This document shows, one piece after another, positions 48,041-63,000 of a DNA stretch of 64,000 bases. Source of the DNA: Bubalus kerabau. Its lineage: Eukaryota; Chordata; Mammalia; Artiodactyla; Bovidae. Position numbers and translations under genes: made by a program. The notes beneath the pieces were generated by a model. That model made no database searches, was not told the DNA's origin, and was given only the letters and a program-made list of their open reading frames with translations. The DNA lies in NCBI RefSeq assembly GCF_029407905.1, contig NC_073627.1:135607697-135671696 (forward strand). The letters run 5' to 3'. Positions within the stretch are counted from its first letter, which is position 1. The number at the start of each line of letters is the position of its first letter.

Positions 48041-51000
48041 GTACGTAAGATTTGAAAAATCCTAAAGAGGAACAGGTTTAGGAAGATACATTCTGGTTCT
48101 AAGTTTAGGGGTGGATTGGGATAACTTCTGTTCCTTGATTCTTCTAGGTACCTCTGCCTTCTTAATTTTCACTTTTAAAACAAACCAGACCTGCCACACT
48201 AGCAAAAAAGGCCTTCAGAGTCATCAGGAAAATCTCACTGAGTGTATATTTTTGTCCTATAATTTTTATTCTTGAATCAAATTTCTGGGACTCCTTTTCT
48301 GTTTTTTACACTTATGTATCACTTCACACCTTTTACAAAGAAGACAGGGCTATATATAAATGGCCTTTCTTATCCACAAAATTCTTGTCACCTTTCTGCT
48401 CTGTTTTTCCTCCCCTGTACCACAGCTGCTGCTTTTTGTCTTAGATGTGCAGGGGAAAAATTTTCCTTCACAATGGAAATGACAGGAAGTTAGAATGTTT
48501 AAAATGAAATTAGAACTTCTTCCGGCTTAAAAATGGCATGCAGTGATCAAAATAATGCTTTCATGATACGTAATTTGATTAAGTTAATATTTTTGGCAGG
48601 ACGGAGGTCTTAGGAAGGACAAGCATCCATCCAGGGTATCATGAAAGGGCATCAAGAAAGTTTAGAATCCCAGCTAGACCAGCAGCCAGCACTCTGCCAG
48701 AGACCAGAAGGAAGTGTGAAAAGGAGGAAAGCCATTACTTTATTGAGAGTATAGAATTCTCAATGGCTTCATTTTTAAATTTGCATTAATAGGGTTAGAG
48801 AATTTATGCAGTAAATAGAACAGACTACAGTTGGCTAAGTGATCTCCTTAGTAGCTAAAGAAGTTGACTCTTTCCCAAGCGTCTGGAGGTTAAAGCATCA
48901 TGGTCAGAGATAGGGTTGTGCTCTGTTCTGATTTTGCATATAGTATTTTTATATTTCTTTTCCATCACTTGGTTCTGGTATTGAACAGTTTGGATTCGTA
49001 CTGTAGGAGATTCACAACTAACTCTCAGCTGACTGCCACTGAAGCCCCATGGTGTCATTTGTGACACTGTTAACCCCAGTTCCTCACCCTGATAGTCAGC
49101 AGGCTGGAATAACACAGGGGTGCTGCAGTACTGAAAGACTTAATTATAGTGGAGTCTTCCTCTGTCATCTCTATCGACTTCTTCATGATTTAGCAGATTT
49201 ATTGGAGTCATATTCAGAAACCACTTTCATATTACATAGTTGACTGTTATACACTGTGTTCTACAGTTATAGTAGCCTCTTGCATTTTTAGTGATCTGAC
49301 ACACCTGCTTTAATCAGTTTAAACAATGTTCAAGCATTGAATAAAAAATCACATGTCAGAGTCACTTTTTTTGGTGTGGAAGCCATTAACATACATTTTT
49401 TTTTTAAGTGGAATGTAATTGCTTTACAGTGTTGTGTTTCTGCTATACAACATGAATTAGCTATATGTATACATGTATCTCCTCCCTCTTGAACCTCCCT
49501 CCCATGCCCTCCAAAGTCCCTTTTATAGATTTTTTTCATAAGCTTAAGTTATTTTTATATTTGATGATATGATGTAATGCCTGTGAATAGCCTCTATAGA
49601 TAGCCTACTGCCCTAAGGACTTACAGTTTCGTGGAAAATTATGTTCAACCCTTGATTAAATTATTTTGGTGATTCTGAGTCTATCCCTGTTATGTGATGT
49701 TATATGTAACACAGCTGCATGGAGGAATTCGAATCTGCATATGGCTCCTTCTTATACATTATGATCAGATTGAATACTCGGCTTCTCCATAAGGTTAAAA
49801 TTCATTAAAATCTACACTTGAGAATATGGTAATGCTATTCCTTTGCTTAGGGCATAGTTTTTTCTTTCTCATAAATAATTGTTATGAATTTACTACTAAA
49901 ACCAGCATATACATTCCCCAAAGCAGTAGCTGATTGATAATTGTACTGATGGAAAGATACAATTTGGGGATTAACTACACAGCATAAGGCAGTGGTTCCT
50001 TCTAATACTACTTCTACTTTTTTTTTTTTTTTCTTCTTCTTTCTAATGCTATACTACAGGAATATTATGAGGCGAAACTTTTTTAAACATTGCTATAACA
50101 AGGCTATTGGAGAAGATTTCTTGATTTTAATGAAAGAAGAGATTTGTCTTCTATAGAGCTTAATATCTTTCTGTAAAGATCTCCTCTAACTTCTCCTCCG
50201 TCAAAATGATACAGATACTTGTATTAGATTCAGTTTGATCAGGCATTCACTTTATCCTGCCCTTTATTCATGACTGAAGTCAGCTTAATGAGTACAGATG
50301 ATGAATGGGCTCATTTTTCCTTAGTATGAGACCCTTAAAAATCCAGAGGATCAAATGTAACAAAGCTGATTAAAATTCTTAAATCTGAACTCAGATCTCC
50401 AAGTTAAAAACTTTGACTGACTGACTTAATAAAATTGAATCCTAAGCCCTTTCCCCCTCTCTTTTCACAGTCATCTTACTCCCAGTTACTGGCAGCTACA
50501 TGCCTTACAAAGCTTGTATCGCGCACAAATAACCCTCTACCATTGGAACAACGGATAGATATTCGTGAGTAGAAAGTTGTCTTTTCTCTCTTAAATTAGT
50601 TTGTTTAGTGATGTTCTAGTAATAGTTACGTTTATGTTGCTTGTTTGATAATGTTCTGAAGTTACTAGGCATACAGAATATCTAGAATATAGTTTCTTTC
50701 CAGAATTGGGCTTAAAAGTGAAGAGGGCCCAATATAATTGCTCCTAGATAAAGCCCAAGTTAGCTGTTTTGTTTTCAGAAAGTTTCTTTTACCTGGTCTT
50801 CACCATCACTGGTAACTAAGAAAAACATTGCTGAAGATTTTGAATCCTGTGCCAACCATGCTGTTTAACCATCAAGAGCTAGATTCAAGGCTCCCTTACT
50901 TCAGATTCTTCATTGTGACTTGTATACAATTCTGAGCTGAAAAGTTTGGTGGTGGTGGTTTAGTTGCTAAGTCGTGTCCGACTCTTGCAACCCCATGGAC

Positions 51001-54000
51001 TGTAGCCTGCCAAGCTCCTCTGTCCATGAGATTCTCCAGGCAAGAATACTGGAGTGGGTTGCCATTTCTTTCTCCAGGGGATCTTCCTGACCCAGGAATT
51101 AAATCAGGGTCTCCTGCTTTTGCAGGCAGATGATTTACCAACTGAGCTATGAGGGAAGCCCTCATAGTTGGAAAGTTTAGTGAATCTTAAATTTAAAGTC
51201 CTGTTTCTCAGTAGTGTGAATAATTAAGGAAGTTTAGGGTAAAGAGTCTAGATTTACCACTTCTTAGACATTTAACAACACACACCCTTCCCTGGCAGAG
51301 CCATCTCCAATGTAGACTATTTCTGTTTTATAGGGAACTATGTGCTCAACTATCTTGCCACTCGGCCAAAGCTGGCCACTTTTGTGACGCAAGCACTTAT
51401 CCAATTATATGCCAGGATCACAAAGTTGGGCTGGTTTGACTGTCAGAAGGATGACTACGTCTTCAGAAATGCAATCACAGATGTCACAAGGTTTTTACAG
51501 GTATGATGTATACATTCGATGAAATAGAAAGAAGTGAAGCAATATATGCTTACTTAGATATTGGTCTGCAAATGGAATTGTTTGGTACATTTTCTTCCTT
51601 ATCCTTTTAATTCTTAATGTCTTGGTTTTACATGTTTACATGTCAGCACAAACCCTACTTCATTCTTTCTATTGCTTACATACTATTCCAGTTTAAAACA
51701 CTATAATTCATTTAACTCTTCTAGGCAAGTATTTAGTTAGTATCTATATCTAGACTGGTAAATAAATACTTGGGTGAATATTCCTTGTGTGTATGTGTTT
51801 GTGTATTTATACTTCGAGCTAAGTGTGTTTATAGTGTGAATTCCTAGCCTTTGAATTATTCAGTGAGAAGACATGTGTATTTTGGGTTTACATGGATATT
51901 CCAAATTACCCTCAAAAAAAGTTATTCCCTCCAACAGTTAATATGTCTGTTTCCCTGTACCTCCACCCTGTGAGCTCAGCTTTCTTATTTTTCCAGTTTC
52001 ATAGGTAGAAAGAATTGGTAGCTCAGCATTTGAGTTATGAATGAGACAAACAAATTTTCATATGCTCATTTACTACTTATTTTTGCTTTTTGTGAACTTC
52101 CTATTTATATCTTAGGTACATTTTTTTAATCAGTTCTTTGCCCTTTTTTGTATACAGCCTTTCATATAAATTATCTTACACATTCATTTGTCTTTTATCT
52201 CAGATGTGATTTGCTAATTTCTCTTCCCACAATATGTATAGTGTAAAGCTTGTGGATATTTTTAACATACAAAAGGTTTCAATTTTGATGCAGTCAGATT
52301 TAGCAGTCCTCTTATATATCAGTTAGATTTTGTGTCCTGCAAAGCAGCAGTTTTAAAATACCAATTTCTCATACCTTGTCTAGGCAGTTTAAGTATGACT
52401 GCATTCCAGATGCTGAAATCAAGCTGCACAGGCCAACTCTTTCTGCCTTACCTTTTTTTTTTAAACCAGGATAGTGTTGAATACTGCATCATTGGTGTCA
52501 CGATTTTATCGCAGCTAACCAATGAAATTAATCAAGTAAGTGCTACAGCCTTCCTCATTGAAGTAAGTGCCATATTTTTACTTAGTATTGGTGTTTTCTG
52601 CCTGTGTGTGGGATGATCTTTTTTGGCAGTTGTGTGCTTTTGCGGTAAGTGATTAATGCCCTTTTGAAACAAAATAGTTCCATGGGGTTTTCCTCTGTGA
52701 GTGAAGTCCGGATGCCCTTCCATCTCCAGAATATTTTTTCTCTCATCTCAGCCTTCCTCAGTGGTATTAATGTTTAATGTTAGAGAAGAGCGCAATGATC
52801 CTAAGTCAGAACTTAGGAAACCCGCATCATTGGTGTGCTCTTTCTGCTGTATAAGTTAATGTATTTATAATCATTCAAAAATCAGTTCTCATTTGCCTTT
52901 ATTAAAGATTTTGCTGATAATCTTCTCAGAATGCACAAAACATTCTGCTAAATATCAAATAATTTTTTAAAATAGTCATCGATGTCACAGATTACTACAG
53001 AGGAAACACCAGTGGCTTTCTTTTGCTCTGGCTATAATATTTTTTAGTCATTTACTTTTGTATCCAGCCAAAATGTTATAATTATTGAACAGGCCTGAAT
53101 TAATTGTAACAGCTCACCCTTCAGCTGTCAGCTATTAATTACATTGGCATCACTGTTGCTATTGCTCATACTTATGCAGACGTTTTAATTAACCCTGAGA
53201 AATTTAACTGAGTTGGTATTTTAAATACACTCACTAGCTTAGAGCCTATTAAAATCTGGAGTCCATATTGTATTCTCTGTCACATGCAATCCACACTACG
53301 ATTGGTAATTATTAAAATAATAATTTATACTTTTGAGTGATTTCTGTGTGGCAGGCACTGTTCTAAGCACTTATATTAATTTTATTCTCATAGTAGTCCT
53401 ATGAGATAGAGACTCTGGTTATGCTGTTTTCTGGATAAGGAAACCAAGGCACATAAAGATTAACTAATTTGCCTATGATATCACAGTTACCAGGCGACAA
53501 ACAGTGTATGAATTCAGACCCGCATAGGCTTATTGCAGAGCCTTTGCTCTTAATTTGCTTATTATTTAAGCACTCCTGTCCTTGTAGTAACTGGAATAGG
53601 AAATGGCAACCCACTACAGTATTCTTGCCTGGAAAACTCCATGGACAGAGACGCCTGGCAGGCTATAGTCCATGGGGTCGCAGAGTCAGACACGATTGAA
53701 CACACACACAAACACACTTGTTATAAGAGAGCATGCATTTTTACGTACAGATTGTAGGGTTAATGCTCTTCCTTTGGAAGCTTGGCTCCACAAAATCCAT
53801 CAGTGTTGGTATTTTAGAATCTTTTCAAAGTTTTGTATTTATCTTTCTTAAGAAAGCAATAGAAATGTGTGTGATGTACTTAAGATGTAATTATTCTCTG
53901 GATTATGATCTGTGTAGCAGATTGTATATGGCATCTGGTATATAATCTAGTGATATCTTTTTATCTAAGACATTTGTAACACAGTGACACTGAGGCTAAA

Positions 54001-57000
54001 ATCAGAATATCTTGAACTCTGTGCAACTGAATTTTCTATTGGCTTTTTTTTTTTTTTTTTTGCTTTAGATTTAAATTAGCATATTTCTGTTATCATTCCA
54101 ATTTGAACTTAGAAATAAAATTGGGGGTGGATGTTCCATAATGTGCCAAAAGGAAGATGAGCTCCCTCCTGCATGAGTTGATCAGTATATAGAAGTGACT
54201 TGAGCTTACAATAAGTGGTTGGACTAAATATTGTTGGCAACCTTGAAATTCCTTTAACACTCTTATTGAGTACGTACTGTGTGTCAGTTATAGAGGACAT
54301 ACGAAAGAAGTAAGAGATTTAATCCCTGACCGCAAAAACCTTTAAAATATGACTGAAAAGACAAGGACAGAGGAGTGAGAGACCAGTACAGCCCCTTGAT
54401 TGAAGTCCTCACTTCTGTGGAATAGACTGCATGTTGACATAGGTGAGAAAAGAAGGAGTATTATACAGGCTATTGCCATTTATCTTAAGTTCATGGCTGT
54501 AGTAACTTCAGCTCTGACTGGATTATTTAGCAAAATCCAAGCCTTATGACTGTCTGTTTTTGAGACTCAGCCTCAAAAGAGCATGATAATAATTATTAAC
54601 AAAGTCTTGCAACAGTTTGTTAAATATTACCTCCCTAAGTGCAGAGGAAAGGGAAACCTTGCAGTGGAGTCACTGTGCTTTCTTCCTATCTTCCCTCTGT
54701 AAATGGTAGAGACATGATGTCCTGCAGAGCTGTTGCCGCTTACCGTCATCCTCAGTCTCTCACTAAATAGAGTTTAATAGTAACTTAAATGTTTAAAATG
54801 TATTTTGTTATTTTTGTTGATCTTATTGAAAAATCTTTCTACTTTATTTGAAGTCTACATGAAAAATTTTTTCTTTGCCATTAATTTTAAAACTTGTGTT
54901 GGTTTGTTTTTCTGCACAGGCAGACACCACGCATCCTTTAACCAAGCACAGAAAAATAGCCTCTTCTTTCCGAGATTCATCGTTATTCGATATCTTCACA
55001 CTTTCGTGCAATTTACTAAAACAGGTGAGATTGTGTGTTGGTACCTGCTTCCCGGTTCCTTTGAAAGAATCAGAGTAAGTGGGGACTTGTTAGATGTCAG
55101 CTCTTCACTGACCCGTGAGAGTGTATGTATCTCTTTAATTATCATCTCTCACATAATATATATGTCCGAGATGTTGATGACCTTCCAGTCTGAGAGAAAG
55201 AATTATTTCCTGATTTCACATCTGTTCCCCTAGGTAAGGAGCCGAAAGTGAACACTTATCCCATGCTCCTATTTTAAAGAAACTAGTTTGCCATGAAGCT
55301 TGAGGTTTTTGTTGTTTGGTCTTTTTAATATCCACATAAGACCTTCCTATATGGAGTTAAAGCATCTTCCTTTTATGGTGTTTGATTCTCAGTGCTCTGA
55401 ACACAGGCTCAGACTGCATTGTTAGCACATTAAAACTAGGCTGGCTCCCCTGTCCCCTGCTGAGTTACAGGCAGTGAATAAACAAGCAGCATCTGTAAGG
55501 AAAAGCAGATTTTGAATTTTTAACATCCATTTAGATTTCATAACCTGAAGGGGCAGACAGTATCACCGAAGGAAATTAACTGTTTTAAAATAGAAAGTTG
55601 GTATTTCAATTCATATATTGATAGTCTTGAACTAAGGAAGAAATGTTAACCTGTAAATTGTACACATTTATAGCTGTGTTTGGATGTTTTGTCCATATAG
55701 AAAGCCAAATGGAATTACCCTCTGATTTTGTGTTCATTTGGGGTTTCTGTTTGTTTTATTGTTCTTGTTCTCATTTTCCAGTGTGTCTCAATTGTAATAT
55801 GAGAAGCAAGGTTGGATTTTTCTTTTGTCCCAATTGATGATGTCCATCCATCTTTTCCTTCGGCTACCTAGTTTTACTTCAGAATTCCCCAAAAGTCCTC
55901 AGTTTGGGCAAGCTGCCTTGTAAAAACTGTTGTACCCTCTAGAGGGGGAAAAAGCTTGTGAGAAAACAGGATTGAATCCTCTTCTGATACTGATGCTATC
56001 AGAAACGAACCAGCTAGTCCCTGAGGTCACAACTGGTAGAAACTTGAATCTCATAGTCACCATAGCTCTGGGGCATTATTGAGCTGTAGGCAGGTACACT
56101 GCTGATGAATAAATAAAAAGGCTCTAACATGCAAATGAAGTAACCATTCATCCCATATTGCTTCAGAATTATCTGCGGCCACGATGTCTGCAGCATGTAA
56201 AGAGTAAATGTCAAAGAGGGAGTTTCTTTAAATACTAGCTTCATGTTTTTATGAACATGAAATACGTTTTAATAGTAAATAAGGAGCCAGGAGTTTCATG
56301 GTGATGGAAGGACTTTGAAGGTACTAGAAGTGCTGCATCTCCTGGCAGAGAACCACCACTCAACTGTGCTGAGCCACCTCCTTTTCTGGCTCAGCAGCCT
56401 CCTTGTAAGTCTGGTAGCAAGCTTGGAAGAAAGGAGTGACTGTTTGGGGCTCATTATGTGGTCATTTTTACAGGCTTCTGGAAAGAATCTGAACTTGAAT
56501 GATGAAAGTCAGCATGGCTTGCTGATGCAACTGCTCAAGCTCACTCATAACTGCCTAAACTTTGATTTCATTGGCACTTCCACTGACGAGTCCTCAGATG
56601 ACCTGTGCACGGTACAGATCCCCACCAGCTGGAGATCAGGTAACACGGCCACACCCTCACACCAGGCTGCTGCTCCCCTCTACCTGGAGTCAGCAGAGTG
56701 GGCTCAGGATCCCTTGGCAGATCCCCTGCTTGCTGTCAGAGAAAACTTGGGAGACTGGTGTGGGTCTTTATAAAGTTAGGGAGCTGCACTTGGGAGGATC
56801 CCCCAGCTGGGGCAAACTCTTGGTTACCCGGTTTCTGATGGATGTGAGTTTGACCTTACATTTCTCACCTAGAGACTTCTGCTTTCTTGCTCATTTGAGA
56901 GAGTTTCTAGCTTTAAAAACAAAGAACCTGTGCATGTGCTTGGTATTGTGTTCCTAAAAGATAAAAATTCTTTCTATGAAGAATCCTGCTTGTCTTACAT

Positions 57001-60000
57001 TGTTTGAGAATCAGAAAAAATGAATCCATTTCTTAGAGGAACTAAAAACTAATGCTTTTGTAAAAAAAAGAAAGGAAAACAAAAAGCCCCCATTAGTTTG
57101 TCACTTTCAAAGGAAATAAACATTCTGTAAGATAAGAAAGCAGGAAGATAACGCTCCCCGATGACTGTAGAGCACCAGAGTGCACCGGCCCCAGTGTGCA
57201 GACAATTCAGTAATGTGCTCTTTTCTCTTTCAGCGTTCTTAGATTCTTCAACTCTGCAGCTGTTTTTTGACCTCTATCATTCCATCCCTCCTTCGTTTTC
57301 ACCTCTGGTGAGTCAGGACTACAGTTTCTGTTTCTGGAATGTAGTAGTAGCAAATGAGCTTTATGTTCATTGTGTTGTACAAAATCATAGAAGTAAAGTT
57401 TCTTCCTAGGAATACTAGGGTTAGTTATCTAGCTTGTTGAGATAAAGCTTGTCAGTTAAAGGTTCTCACTATAAAGTCTTGATTCCTTTTAAACTGTTCC
57501 TGTCTAATGACAAATTGCTACAGGTGTCAAGTTCTTTGGTCCCCTTTGTGTCTGACTTTGTACTGTACCTCAAATTGCCAAAGGCTAGAGTGTGGGGAAT
57601 TCATCTTATGTGGTCTAGTAGAAGATTGCCAAGACTGAGATTTCTGAAAATCCCTCAGGCCTATGTTATGTAAGTGATCAGTGGAAGCTGTATTGGAAAG
57701 GCAGGTTTGCATACTTGTCCTTAATAAAATTGGAAAGCTCTTGGGAATGCTGCATTTCTCCTTTAAAGCAATAATTAACCTCAAATCCCAAAATTCATTT
57801 GGGTCCTAAAAAGTCAGTGATCTGATATTTCAGATTGTTGGTGTAAAATGTTGTTGTACAAAACTTAGAAAGTAAAGGAACGTCAGTGGGTGTTTTGCAC
57901 AGTGCTTCTGCGTAGACTGCTTTCCTGGTCACTATGTCACTTTTCCAAATTAATGCGGACTTGCACTTTAGCAGAAACATGAATTTGTGTTGCTTGTATC
58001 ATTACATTTACTTCTGCTGTTAGTCAACAGAGGTCCGCCTCCCGGAGTAGAAAGTAGGGAGAAGAAGGGCAGAAAATAGATCAAGAGGGGCTAACAGAAT
58101 GTAAATTTCTAGCACAATGGGGAAAGGGGAAAATGTTTCATTGTAAAACCTGTTTTCTTTTGAGCATAGCTCTGACTTGGTTATTTCATGATAGCACTAC
58201 ATAGCAAAACCTGATTAGCCAAAAGGCCTTAATAAAACAGAAAAAAAAAAAAAAAAAAACTATGTCTAAAGCATTGTTTACTGTCAGTTGCTTGGTATTT
58301 TCAAGTTTAAATATGTATCTTAAACACAAAGAAGCCGTAGGGGTGGTTGAAAAATAATACCTGTATGAATTTCCAAACTGTGGATTTAACTAGTTGTTAT
58401 GCTCACTGTGAGTCTAATGCCCTTTATTTTTCTTTAAATAAAGCTGTTTCAGATATCCTCAACTACACCTTCCTTGATCTTTTTTTTTATATCATTATAA
58501 TGATAGCAGAGGGTGACAAAACAGAGAAGAAGAATATTTATAGCAAGGGAAAGAGTAATGAAAAGAGCTATACCATCTTTTCTGCTCATTTGTGTTTTGG
58601 TTGTGCCCTGCTCTAGGTGTTATCCTGCTTAGTACAGATTGCCTCAGTTAGAAGATCCCTATTCAACAATGCAGAGAGGGCCAAGTTTCTCTCTCACCTT
58701 GTTGATGGTGTTAAACGTATACTGGAAAACCCACAGGTATGACTTTTGAGAATTTACTTTTATTTTATGTGTATGTGTGTATAAGCATGTATGATTAGTA
58801 TATACCTCTCTGTTATAATGCAAAAGCTCAATCTAGAGGTCACACATAGCAAAAACCCTAGAAAACAGTTCAATCTGTTATCCTTCAGAAGATTTAAGTG
58901 AATGTCTGTACATAGATTTTTAACATTTACCCAGAAAAGGAGCTTGTCCCTAGATTCAGGAGTGTTGAAATTATTGAAAGGGTCACTTTGAAGGAAAATA
59001 AGGAGAGAACTAGTCATTTTGTGTGTTTTTTGTTTTTGTTTCCATGATTTTGAATGTAAATTATTTACCTATTTGAATAGAGCTACTTTTAGCTAGGAAG
59101 GGAGATTTCTCATTCAAATATTATTCATTCCTAACTCAGTTGTCCTTCTTATCTTTTTCAGTCCGAAAGATTCAGCTAACACCTCCTTTTTTTAAGTATC
59201 ACTTCCCCACACTAGGAAATATCATAAATAAGACCCACTCACTTTTAAATATACTCAGTTCTGGGACTCCCGTGGCAGTCCAGTGGTTAAGACTGCATGC
59301 CTTCACTGCGGAGGGCGTTAAGTTCGATCAGGGGTCGGGGAACTAAGATCCCTCATGCCATGTGGCGTGGCCAAAAAAAAGAAAAGAAAAAGAAAAAAAA
59401 AAACGTTACTCAGTTCTTTCCTTTTTAAAAAATCATTTTTTCTGTCAGCAAATTGTATGGAGTCACCTACCACGGGCCAGAGATGTACTGACAAGCAGAA
59501 CAACCACCCCCCCCCCCCACCCCACCCGCCTTCTCTAATGTAGGAGAACATGTGTAAGGAAACAAATATACTGGTGTAGTGTGCAAACAAAAATGTCTGA
59601 TATAAGTAGATAACAAGATACATAAATGTACTAATACAGTGAGTTTGTTGTTATGAATGTGGGATAATAAAATACATGAAATATTTGTGTAACTTTGCCA
59701 TTCTAGTTGTGCTTAATGATAAATTAGACAGCTGTGAAAATGAAAATTTCATTACTTTTCATTCGATCAGTGGGAAGCAAACAAGCCTGTTAAATCTGAG
59801 ATTGTGCCCCTTTCTGCCATTAATCAACATTACAGCCCTGGCAAGTAGTATGGTCCTTCTGGGCTTCTGTTTCAGACTCTGCCAACTGAGGCCAATAACC
59901 CCATCTTCCAACATGATTATTGTGAACAAATGAGATAATAGATGCAATAGTCCCCTTTAAAAGTGACTTTTTTAAAAATTGTTTTTTAATCATACAAATG

Positions 60001-63000
60001 TGTCGTTCAGAATGATGGCCAGCATCTCAGAAGTTAAAGCACATCTCCCACCGCCTCCCCATCCCCCATGCCATCCCACATGTCCTTTGGGAAGCAGTTT
60101 AGTGAGTCATGCTTTACATTTTCTTTTCTTCCCTGTACTGTCACCAGAGTTTGTCAGACCCAAACAATTACCATGAGTTTTGCAGACTATTGGCCCGCTT
60201 GAAGAGTAACTATCAACTGGGAGAATTGGTGAAGGTGGAAAACTACCCCGAAGTCATCCGATTGATAGCTAACTTCACGGTGACCAGCCTACAGGTTTGT
60301 CGTGGATTGCTTGTCTCTTTATTCCTAAACATTGGAACCTCTTCCCTTGCTTGTTGGTTTTATTTAACCTTGTGGCATTACAAAGAGTGTGGTTAGGAGA
60401 ACATGAGGGAATTGCAAGAATAATACTTAGATTCAAGGCTGGGAGAATTCTTTTATAGTCCCCCTAAAAAAAACAGGCAGAAGAGTGAAAGGAGACTCAG
60501 CACCCTCTCTTTCTTAGCCGTGTGTAGGCAGTGGTTCTCTAAAGTGATGGCTTGTATCAGAATCATCCAGAGAGCTTGATGAGAAATGCAGGTGCTTGGG
60601 TCCTATTCCCATCATTTCTGGTTCACTCGGTCTAGAGGGGGAACCTTGGGACCTCTATTTCTAACAGGCTTCCTACGAGACTATCTTGCATACTGATGTC
60701 TGAGAGCCACTTACTCAACCAGCTCAGGACAGCTCTTCTCACTGGACGATTAGTCTCTGAAATACCAGTAAACACATTAGACTGGTTCCCGTACATAGAA
60801 CAAAGCCCATCAAAGTTTATCCTTTTTTTTTTTTTTAAATCCTTTATTCTTTATGTCAAGTGGCTTGAGACTAATGTACTATGTACACAAATGAGAGCTA
60901 ACATCTGATTCTACGGATCCCTTTAATAGACTTTGCTGTGTCCATCCAGCCACGATTCTTTCTCCTCTTCCTTCCTTTTAGAGCATCTGTGCTTTGATGC
61001 TTCTGGGACGTCTAGGAGGTCACATCAGAGCATCTTAAGAGATACTAAATTTAAGATTGGACCTCTAGGCGATATGGTGGTAACAGAGGCCTACTCTCTT
61101 GGTTTTCTTTAGCATTGGGAATTTGCCCCAAATAGCGTGCACTATCTCCTGAGCCTTTGGCAGCGGCTGGCAGCCTCCGTGCCATATGTGAAAGCCACCG
61201 AGCCCCACATGCTGGAGACGTATACTCCTGAGGTCACCAAAGCCTACATCACATCCCGTCTGGAATCTGTGCACATCATACTCAGGTAAGGAAATGGGCA
61301 GCCTCCCTTTTTCCCTACACATGGCTTGGTGTCAGACTTGTGAGGGACCCAACACCCAGTTGGTAGACGCATCCTTGATATGAATCTTACTGGAGCTAAC
61401 GCCAGAATGGGTATTTTTTCCTGTCAGTACAACAGCTGATGAGAGCATAATGTCTGAAAGAAGAGTCTTTTTCTCTTTAACATCCTGTTCACGTATGTCC
61501 CTTCTTCACCCACCATAGCAGCATCTTGGAATATGAAGCATATCCACTGATTTTCATTAAACATGAGAGAAGCATTTCTAAGCTGTAGGTGACAACAGTT
61601 ATAACGTGTAACATATAGGTGTTTAATGTGAACTTCTCAAGAAATAAGTGGATAAATAAAGCATGCTATCCAGAGCTTACTAGAAGATACAAGAATCCCA
61701 GGCAGCTGGCCACTGATTGCATTAACCTGACACATGGGTTCTGTCTTCTTGACTGCCAACTGGACCAGAACTCTATAGTAAAGAAATGTCAGACCCTTTC
61801 AGAAATGACCTATATAAAAGACAGTTATTCTTGGTGTAGAGACCTTTCTTATATATTTTTTCATTGGCTGTTTCTCAGGAGAATTTACCTGAACTCTGAA
61901 GGTCTGGTTGTTTTTTCATTTTTAAGTTGCATGCATAATTTGCTCAAATCAAGTAAATTTGTCATAATAATTATAGTCTCAGTTGTGTATGACTTGAATC
62001 ATTTCAGAATCTGGGTATTGGTGAAGCCTGCTGGAAAGCATTGTTCTGTTAGTGGCATAGTTTTTATTCCTAAGGACTCAGGTTTCAGGCAGGCCATGTT
62101 AGGGAGTGGGGACATGTATGGGCTCTGGGCCCAGTTACTCAACTAATAGCTGTGTGCTCTTGGGCCACATTATAATAGGGATTAAATTACTGTGTCCTGG
62201 CCTAGTGTATGGACCATGGTTAACACACAGCTCTGAGCTGCCCGTTGTAGTGGCAGTGATGCTGCTGGATTGTCGTATAACCTTGTCGTAACAGTAGACA
62301 GGTTATGATATGATAAGATTTTTAAGTCTAGGAAACCAGTGGATACCACAGGACATGGTATAGATCCACAGTGCCTTGTCTGCATTTCTGAAACTTAAGA
62401 TGTGAATGTTTAATTTTATAATAAGTTTGACACAAAACTCATTTGATGGCAAAACTTGACCTGTGCTGATATGAGACCACTTAATCTCAGGTGGCGCCAG
62501 TGGTAAAGAATCTGCAGTTCAATCCCTGGGTCGGGAAGATTCCCTGGAAGAGAGTATAGCAACCCACTGTAGTATTCTTGCTGGGAAAATCCCATAGACA
62601 GAGGAGCCTGGCAGCCTACAGTCCATGGGGTTGCACAAGAGTCAGACACAATTGAAGCAACTTAGCACACACACATAGTAGTGTTTTTAAAAAATTTTAT
62701 TTAGTGTGACTATTCGTAATATTTATATATTTTGATGCAGGAATATTGTATATGACATGTCACAGCCCGTGGAGGGTTCATGTCACATGTAGAAGCATAC
62801 AGTACCTCCCTAAAATCTGAAGATTTCTGAATTCCAAAACCCATCTGATCACAGAACAAGTGGCCTCACAGCAGGGACAGGCCACTTGTAGTTAGAGTTT
62901 ACTATAGTCAGGACCAAACGAGAGGCTGAGAGCTGGGAGCTTTCAGGGTTGAGAAGCATAGGACTGGGAAAATCACTGCAGACAAATGTTACGGGGCTAG

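Larger units (their letters stand above)
52536..54919 (+). other. XPO7: XPO7 intron 5
   Basis: This intron is 2384 nt. It holds an AT-rich, homeobox-site-like patch (about 53090-53150), a MIR (53320-53530), a 5'-truncated Bov-tA (53594-53717) and a long T tract near 54044-54061. Confidence 0.9.
58737..60147 (+). other. XPO7: XPO7 intron 9
   Basis: This intron is 1411 nt. It contains a CHR-type SINE with an 11-bp target-site duplication (59263-59406), a C tract (59507-59518) and a MIR-like fragment (about 59840-59950). Confidence 0.9.

Noticed and set aside
56315..56773. 152-codon open frame overlapping exon 7
   Set aside because: It is intron 6 and intron 7 read-through around a genuine exon; the AG/GT borders at 56474 and 56639 match the protein exactly.
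61619..62146. 175-codon open frame in intron 11
   Set aside because: It has no motif, splice context or protein similarity that I can recognise.
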